Source of the DNA: CBDCWT01 sp965223305
Lineage (GTDB): Bacteria > Planctomycetota > Planctomycetia > Pirellulales > Pirellulaceae
DNA length: 64,000 nucleotides
Direction: 5' to 3'
NCBI GenBank assembly: GCA_965223305.1
Contig: CBDCWT010000003.1
Coordinates: forward strand, 78,148 to 142,147
Below the pieces are notes generated by a model. The model saw only the letters and a list, made by a program, of their open reading frames with translations. It ran no database searches and had not been told where the DNA came from. This document shows, in pieces, positions 10,612-19,100 of the stretch. The translations under genes and the position numbers were made by a program. Numbering within the stretch: the stretch's first letter is position 1; every line of letters begins with the position of its first letter.

Positions 10612-11991
10612 ATGGAAGCAACATACGAGACACGCAAGCAAGAGTTGTTGGATGAATGCTCGGTGGATCCCCAGATCTTTGAGCAAGTGATGCCTCGGTT
10701 GGAGCGGTTTATGATCCCCTTCGTCGATAACTTGGTGAGAAGGGAACAGGTAGAGCATGCTCAGACGTTTGTCCAAGGACTGCTTTCAGATCTGGATTCA
10801 AAGAACACGGAGTCGATTGCCTATCGTTTCGAACAAGAGCGAATGCCGCTGCAATGGTTTATTGGTGTCTCCGGATGGGATGATGAACCGCTGCGTAAGG
10901 AGCTGGTCCACCAAGTGGGTCAGCAGTTGGGCACAGAAGACGGTGTGATTGTTTTCGACCCTTCCGGATTTCCAAAGTCGGGCAAGGATTCGGTTGGCGT
11001 AGCGCGTCAGTGGTGTGGTCGTCTGGGGAAGGTCGACAGCTGCCAAGTGGCCGTTTACATGGGATACGTGTCGAGCGAAGAGCATGCATTGGTTGATACA
11101 CGATTGTATCTTCCCAAGGATTGGACGAAGGATCCGGCGCGGCGAAAGAAGGCAGGAATCCCCAAAGGAACCCGATATCGTACGCGACATCAGCTGTGCT
11201 TGGAGATGCTGAAGGCACATGGTGATCAGCTGCCGCATCAATGGATTGCCGGTGACGACGAGATGGGGCGTCCCTACTGGTTTCGCCGCCGTTTGAACAA
11301 CATGGAAGAACAATATCTGCTGTCTGTCGCGTCGAACACTTTGATTCGTGATCTGCAGGTTAACCCACCTCCGTACTCCGGCCGTGGCAGATATCCCAAT
11401 CGTCCTTGGCGGCGAGTTGATGAGTGGACTTCGTCGCTCAACGACGACGAATGGACGGAGATCGACGTACGCGACGGCACGAAATGCCCCCTGATTGTTG
11501 AGGCCGTCAAACGTCGCGTTGTAGGGCGTACCGACAGACGACAAGAAGGACACGAAGAGGTATTGGTCGTGATCCGCTACAGAGACCGAGACAATCAATC
11601 TGTCGTCAAGATCGACTACTATCTGTCCAATGCGAACGTTGAAACGGAATTGTCTGAATTCGCCCGTGTGGCAAAAGCGGAACATCGAATCGAAGAATGT
11701 ATCCAACGAGCTAAGAGTGAAGCCGGCCTGGCGGACTACGAGGTTCGCAACTGGACCGGCTGGCATCACCATCAGACGCTCTCGCTCATCGCGACTTGGT
11801 TCTTAATAACCGAAGCCCGGCGGGGAAAAAAAATGGACACCGGCAATCACCGTTCAGCAAATCCAAGAAGGAGTCGCGTCGATCCTTCACACACGATTCG
11901 AATGCGGTACGCTCTCCCATGTTCTGTGGGAAAGCGAGGAGTGGCTGAAGCGGAACGAACTAGCTCGCTTCTACCACTGGAAACGACGTAA
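10612..11991 (+). CDS. IS701-family transposase, frameshifted near the C-terminus
   Basis: 459 residues as read. The catalytic parts are present: VFDPSGFPKSGKDS, WIAGDDEMGRPYWF, and an HRIEECIQRAK segment of the R(3)E(6)K type. After an A8 run at 11826-11833 the frame continues as non-family sequence (KKMDTGNHRS...). The frame one base further on reads KWTPAITVQQIQEG and ends ARFYHWKRRKRLAPLN at about 12010, which is the usual family C-terminus. Either one A was gained or lost, or slippage on the A run produces the full protein. The start ATG 10612 follows AAGGAGCAG. Confidence 0.88.
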   Translation: MEATYETRKQELLDECSVDPQIFEQVMPRLERFMIPFVDNLVRREQVEHAQTFVQGLLSDLDSKNTESIAYRFEQERMPLQWFIGVSGWDDEPLRKELVHQVGQQLGTEDGVIVFDPSGFPKSGKDSVGVARQWCGRLGKVDSCQVAVYMGYVSSEEHALVDTRLYLPKDWTKDPARRKKAGIPKGTRYRTRHQLCLEMLKAHGDQLPHQWIAGDDEMGRPYWFRRRLNNMEEQYLLSVASNTLIRDLQVNPPPYSGRGRYPNRPWRRVDEWTSSLNDDEWTEIDVRDGTKCPLIVEAVKRRVVGRTDRRQEGHEEVLVVIRYRDRDNQSVVKIDYYLSNANVETELSEFARVAKAEHRIEECIQRAKSEAGLADYEVRNWTGWHHHQTLSLIATWFLITEARRGKKMDTGNHRSANPRRSRVDPSHTIRMRYALPCSVGKRGVAEAERTSSLLPLETT

Positions 11992-12045
11992 ACGATTAGC
12001 TCCCTTGAACGTAAACAAAAGGCAAATCTAAAACAGTCGAACTAG

Positions 12046-12811
12046 GAAACCAGCCGCACTGAGCGAACCAATCCTGCTGTCGATAAGTTGGCTGATGGAA
12101 CGCGTACTTCTGGGCGATGATCGCCGCGATCACGTCAAACCCGTATCGACTGCCTTCGACAATTGCCAACGGAGCGGGCTGCGCTTTGACTCCCTCTTCC
12201 GGCTTGCCCGCTACCACATACTTGCGGCGAACGATTCGCTCGACGTAGATATGCGGTCTCTCAAAACGCAGTCGTTCAGTCACGGCGTCTCCGAGGTATT
12301 CCAAGCCGGCCTTTTCATCTTCGGTGAGGTCGAGAACCCGCTCCCGACGTTCCAAATGTTCGGGAAAAGATTGGCCGCGTCCGGCTTTCTTCTTGCGTTT
12401 GCGCCGTTTTTCTTGGCGTTCCTTCCACTGCCTGAACAGTTCCTCGTCGATGACCGCTTGGGCATCATCGTCGGCCGTGATCACCTCGGAGTCGTCATCC
12501 GCTTCGGCCAAATCCGGGAACAGGTCCTGCTGATTGGGATCGACGACACGTCGCTCGGATCGGCGGCCCCAAAGCATGTTCGTCAATTGTTGATTTGCGG
12601 CTTCCAGTTCGGCGAGGCGCTGTTCCAGCTCTTTGTTTTCTTTGCGGCGTTGCTTCTCTAGGTCGGCAAGCCGATCGCTGCTGTCTTGCAGCTTCTTTGT
12701 CGCCTCCAGCAAGGCATCGAACTCGCGGTTACGCGTCTCGAGCGCGCGGTTGCTCGCTTCGAGGGCGTCCAAAGTAGTTTGCAGCTGGGCTTGCAGTTGT
12801 GATTCGTCCAT
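12046..12811 (-). pseudogene. tnpC: IS66 tnpC, N-terminal part
   Basis: N-terminal ~255 codons of the IS66 transposase, starting at ATG 12811 (MDESQLQAQLQTTLDALEAS). It shows the family's coiled-coil leucine-zipper region, the QQLTNMLWGRRSERRV element, a lysine/arginine-rich linker and the HQPTYRQQDWFAQCGWFPS segment where the IS701 element cut it. The reading runs a few residues into the inserted element and stops at ~11996. Confidence 0.93.
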
Positions 12812-12915
12812 GACGGGGCGAATTATAAGCAAGTGGCCGTGCTGGCGCAAGCCGAACACGGCCACTTATTCGCTAACTGCATTGAGAAGAAAGAAGTTCG
12901 CAGAAAGGCAATCGA

Positions 12916-13314
12916 TCAGGCGACCAACGCTGGTTTCGACGCTTTGCTTTTTGTAGCAGTAGTTCGCTTCACTTGAAACCGTTTGCGGCGTTTCGCTGAC
13001 TGCAGGTCGACACCGCCAAGGATCATCGCCAGCGTCGTTCCGTCGACTTCGGCGACAACCGCATCTTCTTCAAAAGCGGGCAGCTGAAAGCGGCCTTTCT
13101 CAAGGCGCTTTGCCCAGAGTGAGAAGCCGTCGTTGTCCCAACAAAGCACCTTGCATCGGTCCTTCGCCCGATTGACGAACACGAAATAGTCACCCGTCAT
13201 TACGTCCTTGCCAAACGAATGAGTCACCAGAGCACTCAGGCCATCGAACTGCTTTCGCATATCCGTCGGACTTGCGCAAACGAAGATGCGAATCGACGAA
13301 GGTATGCTAAGCAT
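12916..13314 (-). CDS. tnpB: IS66 accessory protein TnpB
   Basis: 132 residues, the normal TnpB size. The ATG at 13314 lies inside the end of tnpA (ATGCTTAG overlap), suggesting translational coupling. Family motifs are FVCASPTDMRKQFDGLSALV, DYFVFVNRAKDRCKVLCWD and GFSLWAKRLEKGRF. TnpB is needed for IS66 transposition, but its exact function is not known. Confidence 0.94.
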   Translation of the reverse strand: MLSIPSSIRIFVCASPTDMRKQFDGLSALVTHSFGKDVMTGDYFVFVNRAKDRCKVLCWDNDGFSLWAKRLEKGRFQLPAFEEDAVVAEVDGTTLAMILGGVDLQSAKRRKRFQVKRTTATKSKASKPALVA

Positions 13315-13678
13315 CGGCGACTTCCCCTTCCGGTCGCGCCGGCAGACTGGCCACTGCGCCGACAGCAGCTTCAACTGCGGCAACGTTGTCGGCAGGGACG
13401 CGGATCAATGCGCCACTCGCCACGGAGATCTCAACACACGAGGCGAGACTGCCAGATGCTCTTTGCAACTGCACGAATCGCGGTGACTCGGGAGCTTGCG
13501 AACGCCGTGTCGGATCGGCGGCCACGCCAGTCACCAGCTGTCGCTTCCAGTAGTAGAATCGCGCCTCGGAAATCGAGTGTTTTCGACAAAACGCGGAGAC
13601 TGAGAGGCCGCTTGCGGCTTGCCGCCTCAACCGCTCTGACCACTGAGAACGCTGTGAATCGGTCAACCTTCGTGCCAT
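13307..13678 (-). CDS. tnpA: IS66 accessory protein TnpA
   Basis: 123 residues, a helix-turn-helix protein of the IS66 TnpA type: WSERLRRQAASGLSVSAFCR followed by KHSISEARFYYWKRQL. It ends with the beta-rich ISVASGALIRVPADN element seen in this family. First gene of the element, 82 bp from the right inverted end, overlapping tnpB. Confidence 0.92.
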   Translation of the reverse strand: MARRLTDSQRSQWSERLRRQAASGLSVSAFCRKHSISEARFYYWKRQLVTGVAADPTRRSQAPESPRFVQLQRASGSLASCVEISVASGALIRVPADNVAAVEAAVGAVASLPARPEGEVADA

Positions 13679-13836
13679 TGATCAATCCTCCTTCAGGGTG
13701 AAACAGCAAATACCCTTCAGGATACGCACGTCGTCTAGAATGCTTGCCCCGGACGCTTACCGCGCGGTCGCCAAGGTTTCCCCGTACTGGAGAACAGTAA
13801 CAGATCGAAAGTTGACCGCGTGGAGGCACAAAGACC

Positions 13837-14280
13837 ATGACTAAGCCCGAAGAACGCGATACATGGCGTGATGAGGCGCGGATGGAAGATGACGGCTGTC
13901 CTAATTTTCCTTGCGACCAATTTGTTAGCGACGCAAGCGGCAAACAGCCCGAATCGCAAGTGGCAGCGCGCCGTGCGGTGTTGACGTTAGAAAAACGGTT
14001 GGCCATCGTCTTGACCACATACGCATTCTTGGCAGTGTTCGTCTTTCCAACGGCGTACTTCTTCGTCGGAATCGATGACTCGCCGAGGCCGTGGACCGAT
14101 TCTTTGTATTTGTCCGTGACGACGATCACTGGTACAGGATACGGAGACATCCAGCCCTGCGGATTCGCGCGTTGTTTGGCGTGCGTGGAGATGCTGGTCA
14201 ACGTACCGATCCTCGCCATTGGATTGACTTGGGCGTTTCTCGCACCGGTGACCCGAAAAAAGATGGACAGCGAACGTTAG
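13837..14280 (+). CDS. two-helix potassium channel protein
   Basis: 147 residues. An ~50-residue acidic/polar cytoplasmic N-terminus is followed by helix 1 (LAIVLTTYAFLAVFVFPTAY), a pore loop with the K+ filter TTITGTGYGD, and helix 2 (MLVNVPILAIGLTWAFLAPV). It belongs to the 2TM ion-channel family and should form a tetrameric K+ pore in the inner membrane. There is no regulatory C-terminal domain. The start follows GGAGG by 10 nt. IS66 ends only 76 bp upstream, so its original promoter may be displaced. The stop codon overlaps the stop of the converging metallopeptidase gene by 4 bp. Confidence 0.88.
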   Translation: MTKPEERDTWRDEARMEDDGCPNFPCDQFVSDASGKQPESQVAARRAVLTLEKRLAIVLTTYAFLAVFVFPTAYFFVGIDDSPRPWTDSLYLSVTTITGTGYGDIQPCGFARCLACVEMLVNVPILAIGLTWAFLAPVTRKKMDSER

Positions 14281-15548
14281 GAGACGTCGACGCTAACACT
14301 AATTTCGGCCGCCCGACTGCGGGCTGCGCCTGCTTCATGCAGCCAATTGGCAACCACGAGAAAACCGTATTCACACGAGCCTTTGGATAACGCGTTCGTC
14401 TTCAATTCCAAATGGCCGGTCACCGAATCATGTGAAAAAGCTTCACCCTCCGTGTTCGGCTCGTCGGGCGAAACACTGATAAGCCTGGCACGCAACGTTT
14501 CGGCACGACCGCTTGCCTCAGAAACGACGATTTTCAGCGGGTCGTTGTTCTTCGGCCGCGCGAAGTGAAAGTATCGGCAGCCAAGGGACTCAATGACGTA
14601 CGTCGTGTTTTGTTTGACCGGATAGTCCCCATAGATTTCGGTGACCGCGCGCGGCCCGACGAGGCGCTCGATGCTGGAATCAAAGCCGGATTGATCGGGC
14701 AATGCTACATCGACACAGTATTTCACAAAAATGGAATTGAGCGATTCGACCGGCGACGAACGACTACGCCGCGCAACGCAGTGCGCGATCAGATCAGCCC
14801 CTAGCATCGACGGAACTTCTGCATCCGTGACCTGGTACAGGTCAGCAACAATTCGCGGGTCGAATTTCCGTGTCAGGTAAACGATGAATGGCGCTGCGAG
14901 TAGTCCGTAGGGATCGGAGTCCATTCCCAGTTCTGGCCGAGTTGCCCAGTCCCAAAGCAGACGATGCCAATCAACAACGTCTTTCTCGCACAGAATTGCT
15001 TCAAGGGCAAACGCTGTTGCTTCGTGGAGCCAGTTGTTTGGGTCGTTTCGGCGAGCCCAATGAGCATATCCAATCCGTCCTTGCTTCGGCCAGAATTGCC
15101 AAGTCGTTGTGTCAAACTGCAACAGATGGACTAACTCATGTGCCACGGTGGCGAAACATTCCTGAACAACCGCGTCACTTGAGTTGGCGTGAGGTCGGCA
15201 AGTTAGCGCAATGTTGGCGTTACGTGGCCTGTTCATTGCTCTGCACCAATTCGGATTCGCGACGCCGCATAGAATTGGGCCCAAGTCGCGGATCACGACA
15301 TCCGTTCGCACTGCGCGGTTCGTCGATGCCGGCTTCCATCCGAATGTAGTACCTGTGATTTGGCAGTAGCAGTGCTTCAATGCCGACGAGTAAACTGACA
15401 CAAGCTCTTCCGAATAAACTCCGTTCCTTGCATCTGGCCCGAATTGGGCGCTGCAACGGTGCCGATACTGAACGATGAACACGGTGCCGCAATCCAGTTC
15501 AATCACTTGCCGCTTCGTTTCGCCGCTCAGACCAGATGCCGGAATCAT
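14277..15548 (-). CDS. HExxH zinc metallopeptidase, putative, cytoplasmic
   Basis: About 423 residues from ATG 15548, 7 nt after the response-regulator stop; an upstream start at 15626 would overlap that gene. The zinc motif is CFATVAHELVHLLQF, and WLHEATAFALEA ~40 residues later could give the third glutamate ligand, as in gluzincins. The last ~120 residues look like a beta sandwich, similar to the pre-peptidase C-terminal type. No signal peptide is visible, so it probably acts inside the cell. It is the last gene of a seven-gene operon encoding sigma, anti-sigma, NTPase, histidine kinase and response-regulator proteins, which suggests a protease under signal control; its substrate is unknown. 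No closer family name can be given. Confidence 0.7.
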   Translation of the reverse strand: MIPASGLSGETKRQVIELDCGTVFIVQYRHRCSAQFGPDARNGVYSEELVSVYSSALKHCYCQITGTTFGWKPASTNRAVRTDVVIRDLGPILCGVANPNWCRAMNRPRNANIALTCRPHANSSDAVVQECFATVAHELVHLLQFDTTTWQFWPKQGRIGYAHWARRNDPNNWLHEATAFALEAILCEKDVVDWHRLLWDWATRPELGMDSDPYGLLAAPFIVYLTRKFDPRIVADLYQVTDAEVPSMLGADLIAHCVARRSRSSPVESLNSIFVKYCVDVALPDQSGFDSSIERLVGPRAVTEIYGDYPVKQNTTYVIESLGCRYFHFARPKNNDPLKIVVSEASGRAETLRARLISVSPDEPNTEGEAFSHDSVTGHLELKTNALSKGSCEYGFLVVANWLHEAGAARSRAAEISVSVDVS

Positions 15549-15555
15549 GGTTGCG

Positions 15556-16176
15556 TCACTCGGAAAAACGCAAAGTGAGTTCTGAAACGTACCCGTCCTC
15601 TTCGCTGACACCAAACCACTTCGCAACTTCTCTACGGGCCTCGTCGTTAAGATACGGCCAATACTCCGTGATTTCCTCTTGCAAGCTCAACAATGGCCCC
15701 GTGCCGCAGTTGACGCCTTTACTTGACACATCAGCGTCAAATAGCCCTTTCAGCTTCTTTACAATGTCGGTTGACGTGTGTGCCTCGAGATACCTACCGA
15801 CGCTGCTGAGCAGTTTTCGATGGAATTGTGGTCCAAGCTCTTTTGAAATGACTTCCTCCGGAGGTCCAGTCAGTTGACGATTCCTCAGGTACTCCTCGAC
15901 ATCCTCCGTACCCGCATACCCAGTGATGCAGATCGATGGCACGTTACATTCTCGGAGGCGATCCGCTACGTCCATGTGTGCCTTTGGATGCATTCCCGCA
16001 CGGAGCGGAAGGCGAATGTCGAGAACAGCGATGGTTAAGTCGTCGGAAATCAGTCTTAACGCTTCTTCGACCGATTCGGCGGTTTCAACTGTCGTTGCCG
16101 GCAGCTTCGACTCGATGAGTTTCTCCAGGTCACCCACCAGCTTTTTGTTGTCGTCAACGACCAAAATGCGAAACAC
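15556..16176 (-). CDS. response regulator without recognisable output domain
   Basis: 206 residues from a GTG start with GGAG upstream. Receiver domain ~1-120: the acidic pair in ILVVDDNKK, phospho-acceptor Asp in IAVLDIRLP, the Thr of CITGYAG and the conserved Lys of ISKELG. The receiver has a small insertion (LPLRAGMHPKAHMD) after the phosphorylation site. The remaining ~85 residues (from ~122) match no output domain I know; they end in EEITEYWPYLNDEARREVAKW, perhaps a protein-binding helix set. It lies 22 bp after the histidine-kinase gene and 7 bp before the peptidase, so it is probably the kinase's partner and may control the peptidase. Confidence 0.85.
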   Translation of the reverse strand: MFRILVVDDNKKLVGDLEKLIESKLPATTVETAESVEEALRLISDDLTIAVLDIRLPLRAGMHPKAHMDVADRLRECNVPSICITGYAGTEDVEEYLRNRQLTGPPEEVISKELGPQFHRKLLSSVGRYLEAHTSTDIVKKLKGLFDADVSSKGVNCGTGPLLSLQEEITEYWPYLNDEARREVAKWFGVSEEDGYVSELTLRFSE

Positions 16177-16198
16177 TTGCTGGGCTCCTCATTTTCCT

Positions 16199-19100
16199 TC
16201 ATCCCGCAATTACCGAGCTATTGTGTTCCCTTATCGCCACCTCCGCGTCCCGCGGGAAGGCAATGACAAGTGTCGCACCAGGCGTAGAAGGCTCGGCTCG
16301 TATCGTCCCATTATGCGCATTGACAATATGTTGGACCCGCGATAGCCCGAGTCCTGTACCCTCAGTTGGCTCTGGCCATTCATGATACCAATCGTCGAAT
16401 ATTAGTTTTTCGTGTCCAGCAGGGATACCTGGACCATTGTCTCGAATCCAGATCTCGCAGTAAGGATTTCTATCGACTCGGTCGAAAGATTGAATCACTT
16501 CAACACGCATAGACAACCGTTTGTCTGGGCCCACCGCCTTTCGTGCATTTTGAATCAACTCCTCAATTGCCTCTTTCATCAATTCGGGATCAAAATCGGC
16601 GTACAAGTCGTTGCCCACAACTCGGCACGCGCCGTGTTCCAATTGATCACCAAGAACCTTTCTTACAAACCGTGTCAGATCCTCTCGTTGTAATTTGCAC
16701 CGAACAGGCTGCAACCGGGATTTCACGTTTTTCAGTAAACGCTGTATGTCATTCAGCCGTTCGTTGAACTCTGAATTGAGTTGCTGAATCCGGATTGCCG
16801 ATGCGCCGTCGTATAAACCGGCATGCGTGGCCAATGAAGTAAATTCTGATTGTAACTGGTGGCAAGTCTCTCCAATCGCCCGAAGCATCGATTGCCGGCA
16901 CAGTAATTCTGTGGAGCGCGCCCATCTTTCGCGATCAGCCAATGTGGCAACCACTGTGCTCACAGCCTCGCCAAGGACCTGAAGCCATTCCAATTTTGTA
17001 GGACTTAGCCCGTCGGGGCAGTGGAGCGTTAGCTTTCCCAATGGCGACTGTGTTTCCTCGGTTCCTGGTCGCCTAACAAACAACGGTACATCAACCCAAA
17101 TGTCGCCAACTCGCCTTGCTAAAACGTCCGGACACGACGTTTCCCTCGTGTTCAAGACCGGCAGACCGTTCTCGGTGTACCAGATTTCACCCACGCGCCG
17201 CTCCGCAGAGTCGATGTATGAATAGACTGAGGCCTTGCCGTGCTTAAAGCACAACCAGGTTGTACCAGGCGTACCTCGAGAAGGAAGGACGACCGTATGG
17301 TTTTCAAATGCTAAAGCGCCATCGCCGTCCGATTCCATTCCGTACTGCATTTCGCCGACAAGCTCACCGCTCTGGGGTTCGACGAGGTACAGTCTCCCCC
17401 ACTCGTGCCCTAGAGTCTGCAATGACGTAGTCAAACACGCCTTCAACTCTTCCACATCACCGCAAGCCGACAACTGCTTCAGAGCGGACAACAAATCGTT
17501 TTGGTCATCATGATCTTGAATCTGAAGGAGTGTTCCAACCGTACATTTGCGCCAATCCTTCAACGAATGTGAAGATACGACATAGAGCGACTCTTGATCA
17601 TCATCGTGCCGCACATATCTAGAGAGCCCTCTTTCATGCTCACGTGCCTGCCGCGCAAGATCGACCGCTTCCTGCGGCAGAAGATCGTCGGCGTCTAGGA
17701 GCATGTTGTCTGGCTGCCATCCTGGCGCGAGCGTGGCAGAATCATTGTTAGATGAGAGGCGCTCTTGTGCCGCGCGATTTATGTAGCGAATACTGTTGGT
17801 ATGATCCAAGAGAATGTACGCGTCACATTGCTCGTGAAGTGCGCCCTCCAGAACATCCACGTTCTCTGCTGCGATGACCGCTCGTGCGATGAAATCGGCA
17901 AAGAGTTCCAGGACGCGAACCTGTTCGGGTTCGAGAGGCTTTCGGTCATTTCGTTCAACATGCATCGTACCCACAACTCGCTTGCCGTTCTTAGTGCGAA
18001 GCGGGAACAAGCTAATCGCTTGAAGATGTGCATCTTTAACAACATCCTTGTTGGTAAGCGGATGATCGTTCGCCGAATCAATCAAGTGCTGCGATTGACT
18101 CAACACGCACGCCTGCTGGACGTCCTGGTATTGTGGTCTTCCCGTCATTGGATGACGCGTTACGTCCAATGAATAGTCGGTCATTGCCGCAATGTCGCAC
18201 TCACCTTCGGCGCGACAATCTACAACACCCATGATCCTTTGTACTGTGAAATCAACGAGTGAAAACATCACGCGCCGGTAGCCGTTTTGCCGTAGAATCT
18301 CGCCAGCCGCCGATAGCGCTTGTCGCGACCTTTCCGGCGGACCACCGATCACTTGAAATACTTCGGGCATGGCAAGAAGCAGTTGGCGCTGAAGTTCCGC
18401 CTCACGCCAGTGATGGCGATTCTTAACAAAATGCTCGAATGCTCGTGAATAGGCTGTACAGACCAATTCGGTTTGCGTGAGTCGGTCTCTGGTGAGAGGG
18501 TTCTCCGTTTGCGAGCAACTGAGGATGATGACCTCTGGACGTACCCCTTCCAATTCCGGCAAACGAACGATGAGCGAGTGGTTTTCCTGATCGTCCGGGC
18601 GATTCATCCCTTCGGATAATGTTTCAGGCGAACCCAGAGACCTCACGAGTGTTTCTGCGGTAGGATTTGATGTTGTCAGATTTGCTTGATTCGCCAATCT
18701 TTGCCACGCATCGTCGGACGAAGTGCGAAACAGTGGCGAGGCCAGTTCGCAGTGCGGATGATGCAAATCCCAACGTTGACCGTCATCATAGTAGTGCCAA
18801 AAGGTGACTTCATCGAATCCAAGGAGAAATGTTGCGCCAATTGCGAAAAACGAACCTAACTCATCGACAGGGACAGCCGGAAGACTTGCGATACTAAAAA
18901 GCTTCGCTTCAAAGGCGCGCATTGCGCCCCGTAATCGAGGCCGCTGACTCGTCGAACAAACCCAGGCGGTTTCGCCTTCCTTGGCACGTAAGTAACAGTC
19001 AAACGCGGATTCCCACTCGTTATTGCAGGCCAACCCGTCCCCAAGTACCCAGGGCGTGAAATATCGGCTCGCTAACGCGGCCATCAACGGTGATGCCCAG

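Larger units (their letters stand above)
9032..12041 (+). mobile_element. IS701-family element inside IS66 tnpC
   Basis: The ends are TTCGACTGTT (left) and AACAGTCGAA (right), a perfect 10-bp inverted pair, flanked by CTAG at 9028-9031 and 12042-12045. A 4-bp YTAR duplication is the known IS701 signature. The element itself contains an IS256 insertion in its left non-coding end. Without it (and its 9-bp duplication) the IS701 copy would be 1528 bp, normal for the family. Confidence 0.9.
7842..13760 (-). mobile_element. IS66-family element, interrupted by nested ISs
   Basis: The element is bounded by inverted ends GTAAGCGCCCGG (left) and GTAAGCGTCCGG (right, reverse strand), the GTAAGC start typical of IS66. 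It is flanked by an exact 8-bp direct repeat CGCGCGGT at 7834-7841 and 13761-13768; 8 bp is the known IS66 duplication length. It carries tnpA, tnpB and tnpC in the usual order on the minus strand. tnpC is split by an IS701 element (9032-12041). Without the insert and one CTAG copy the element would be 2905 bp. The copy is inactive as it stands because tnpC is broken. Confidence 0.93.
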
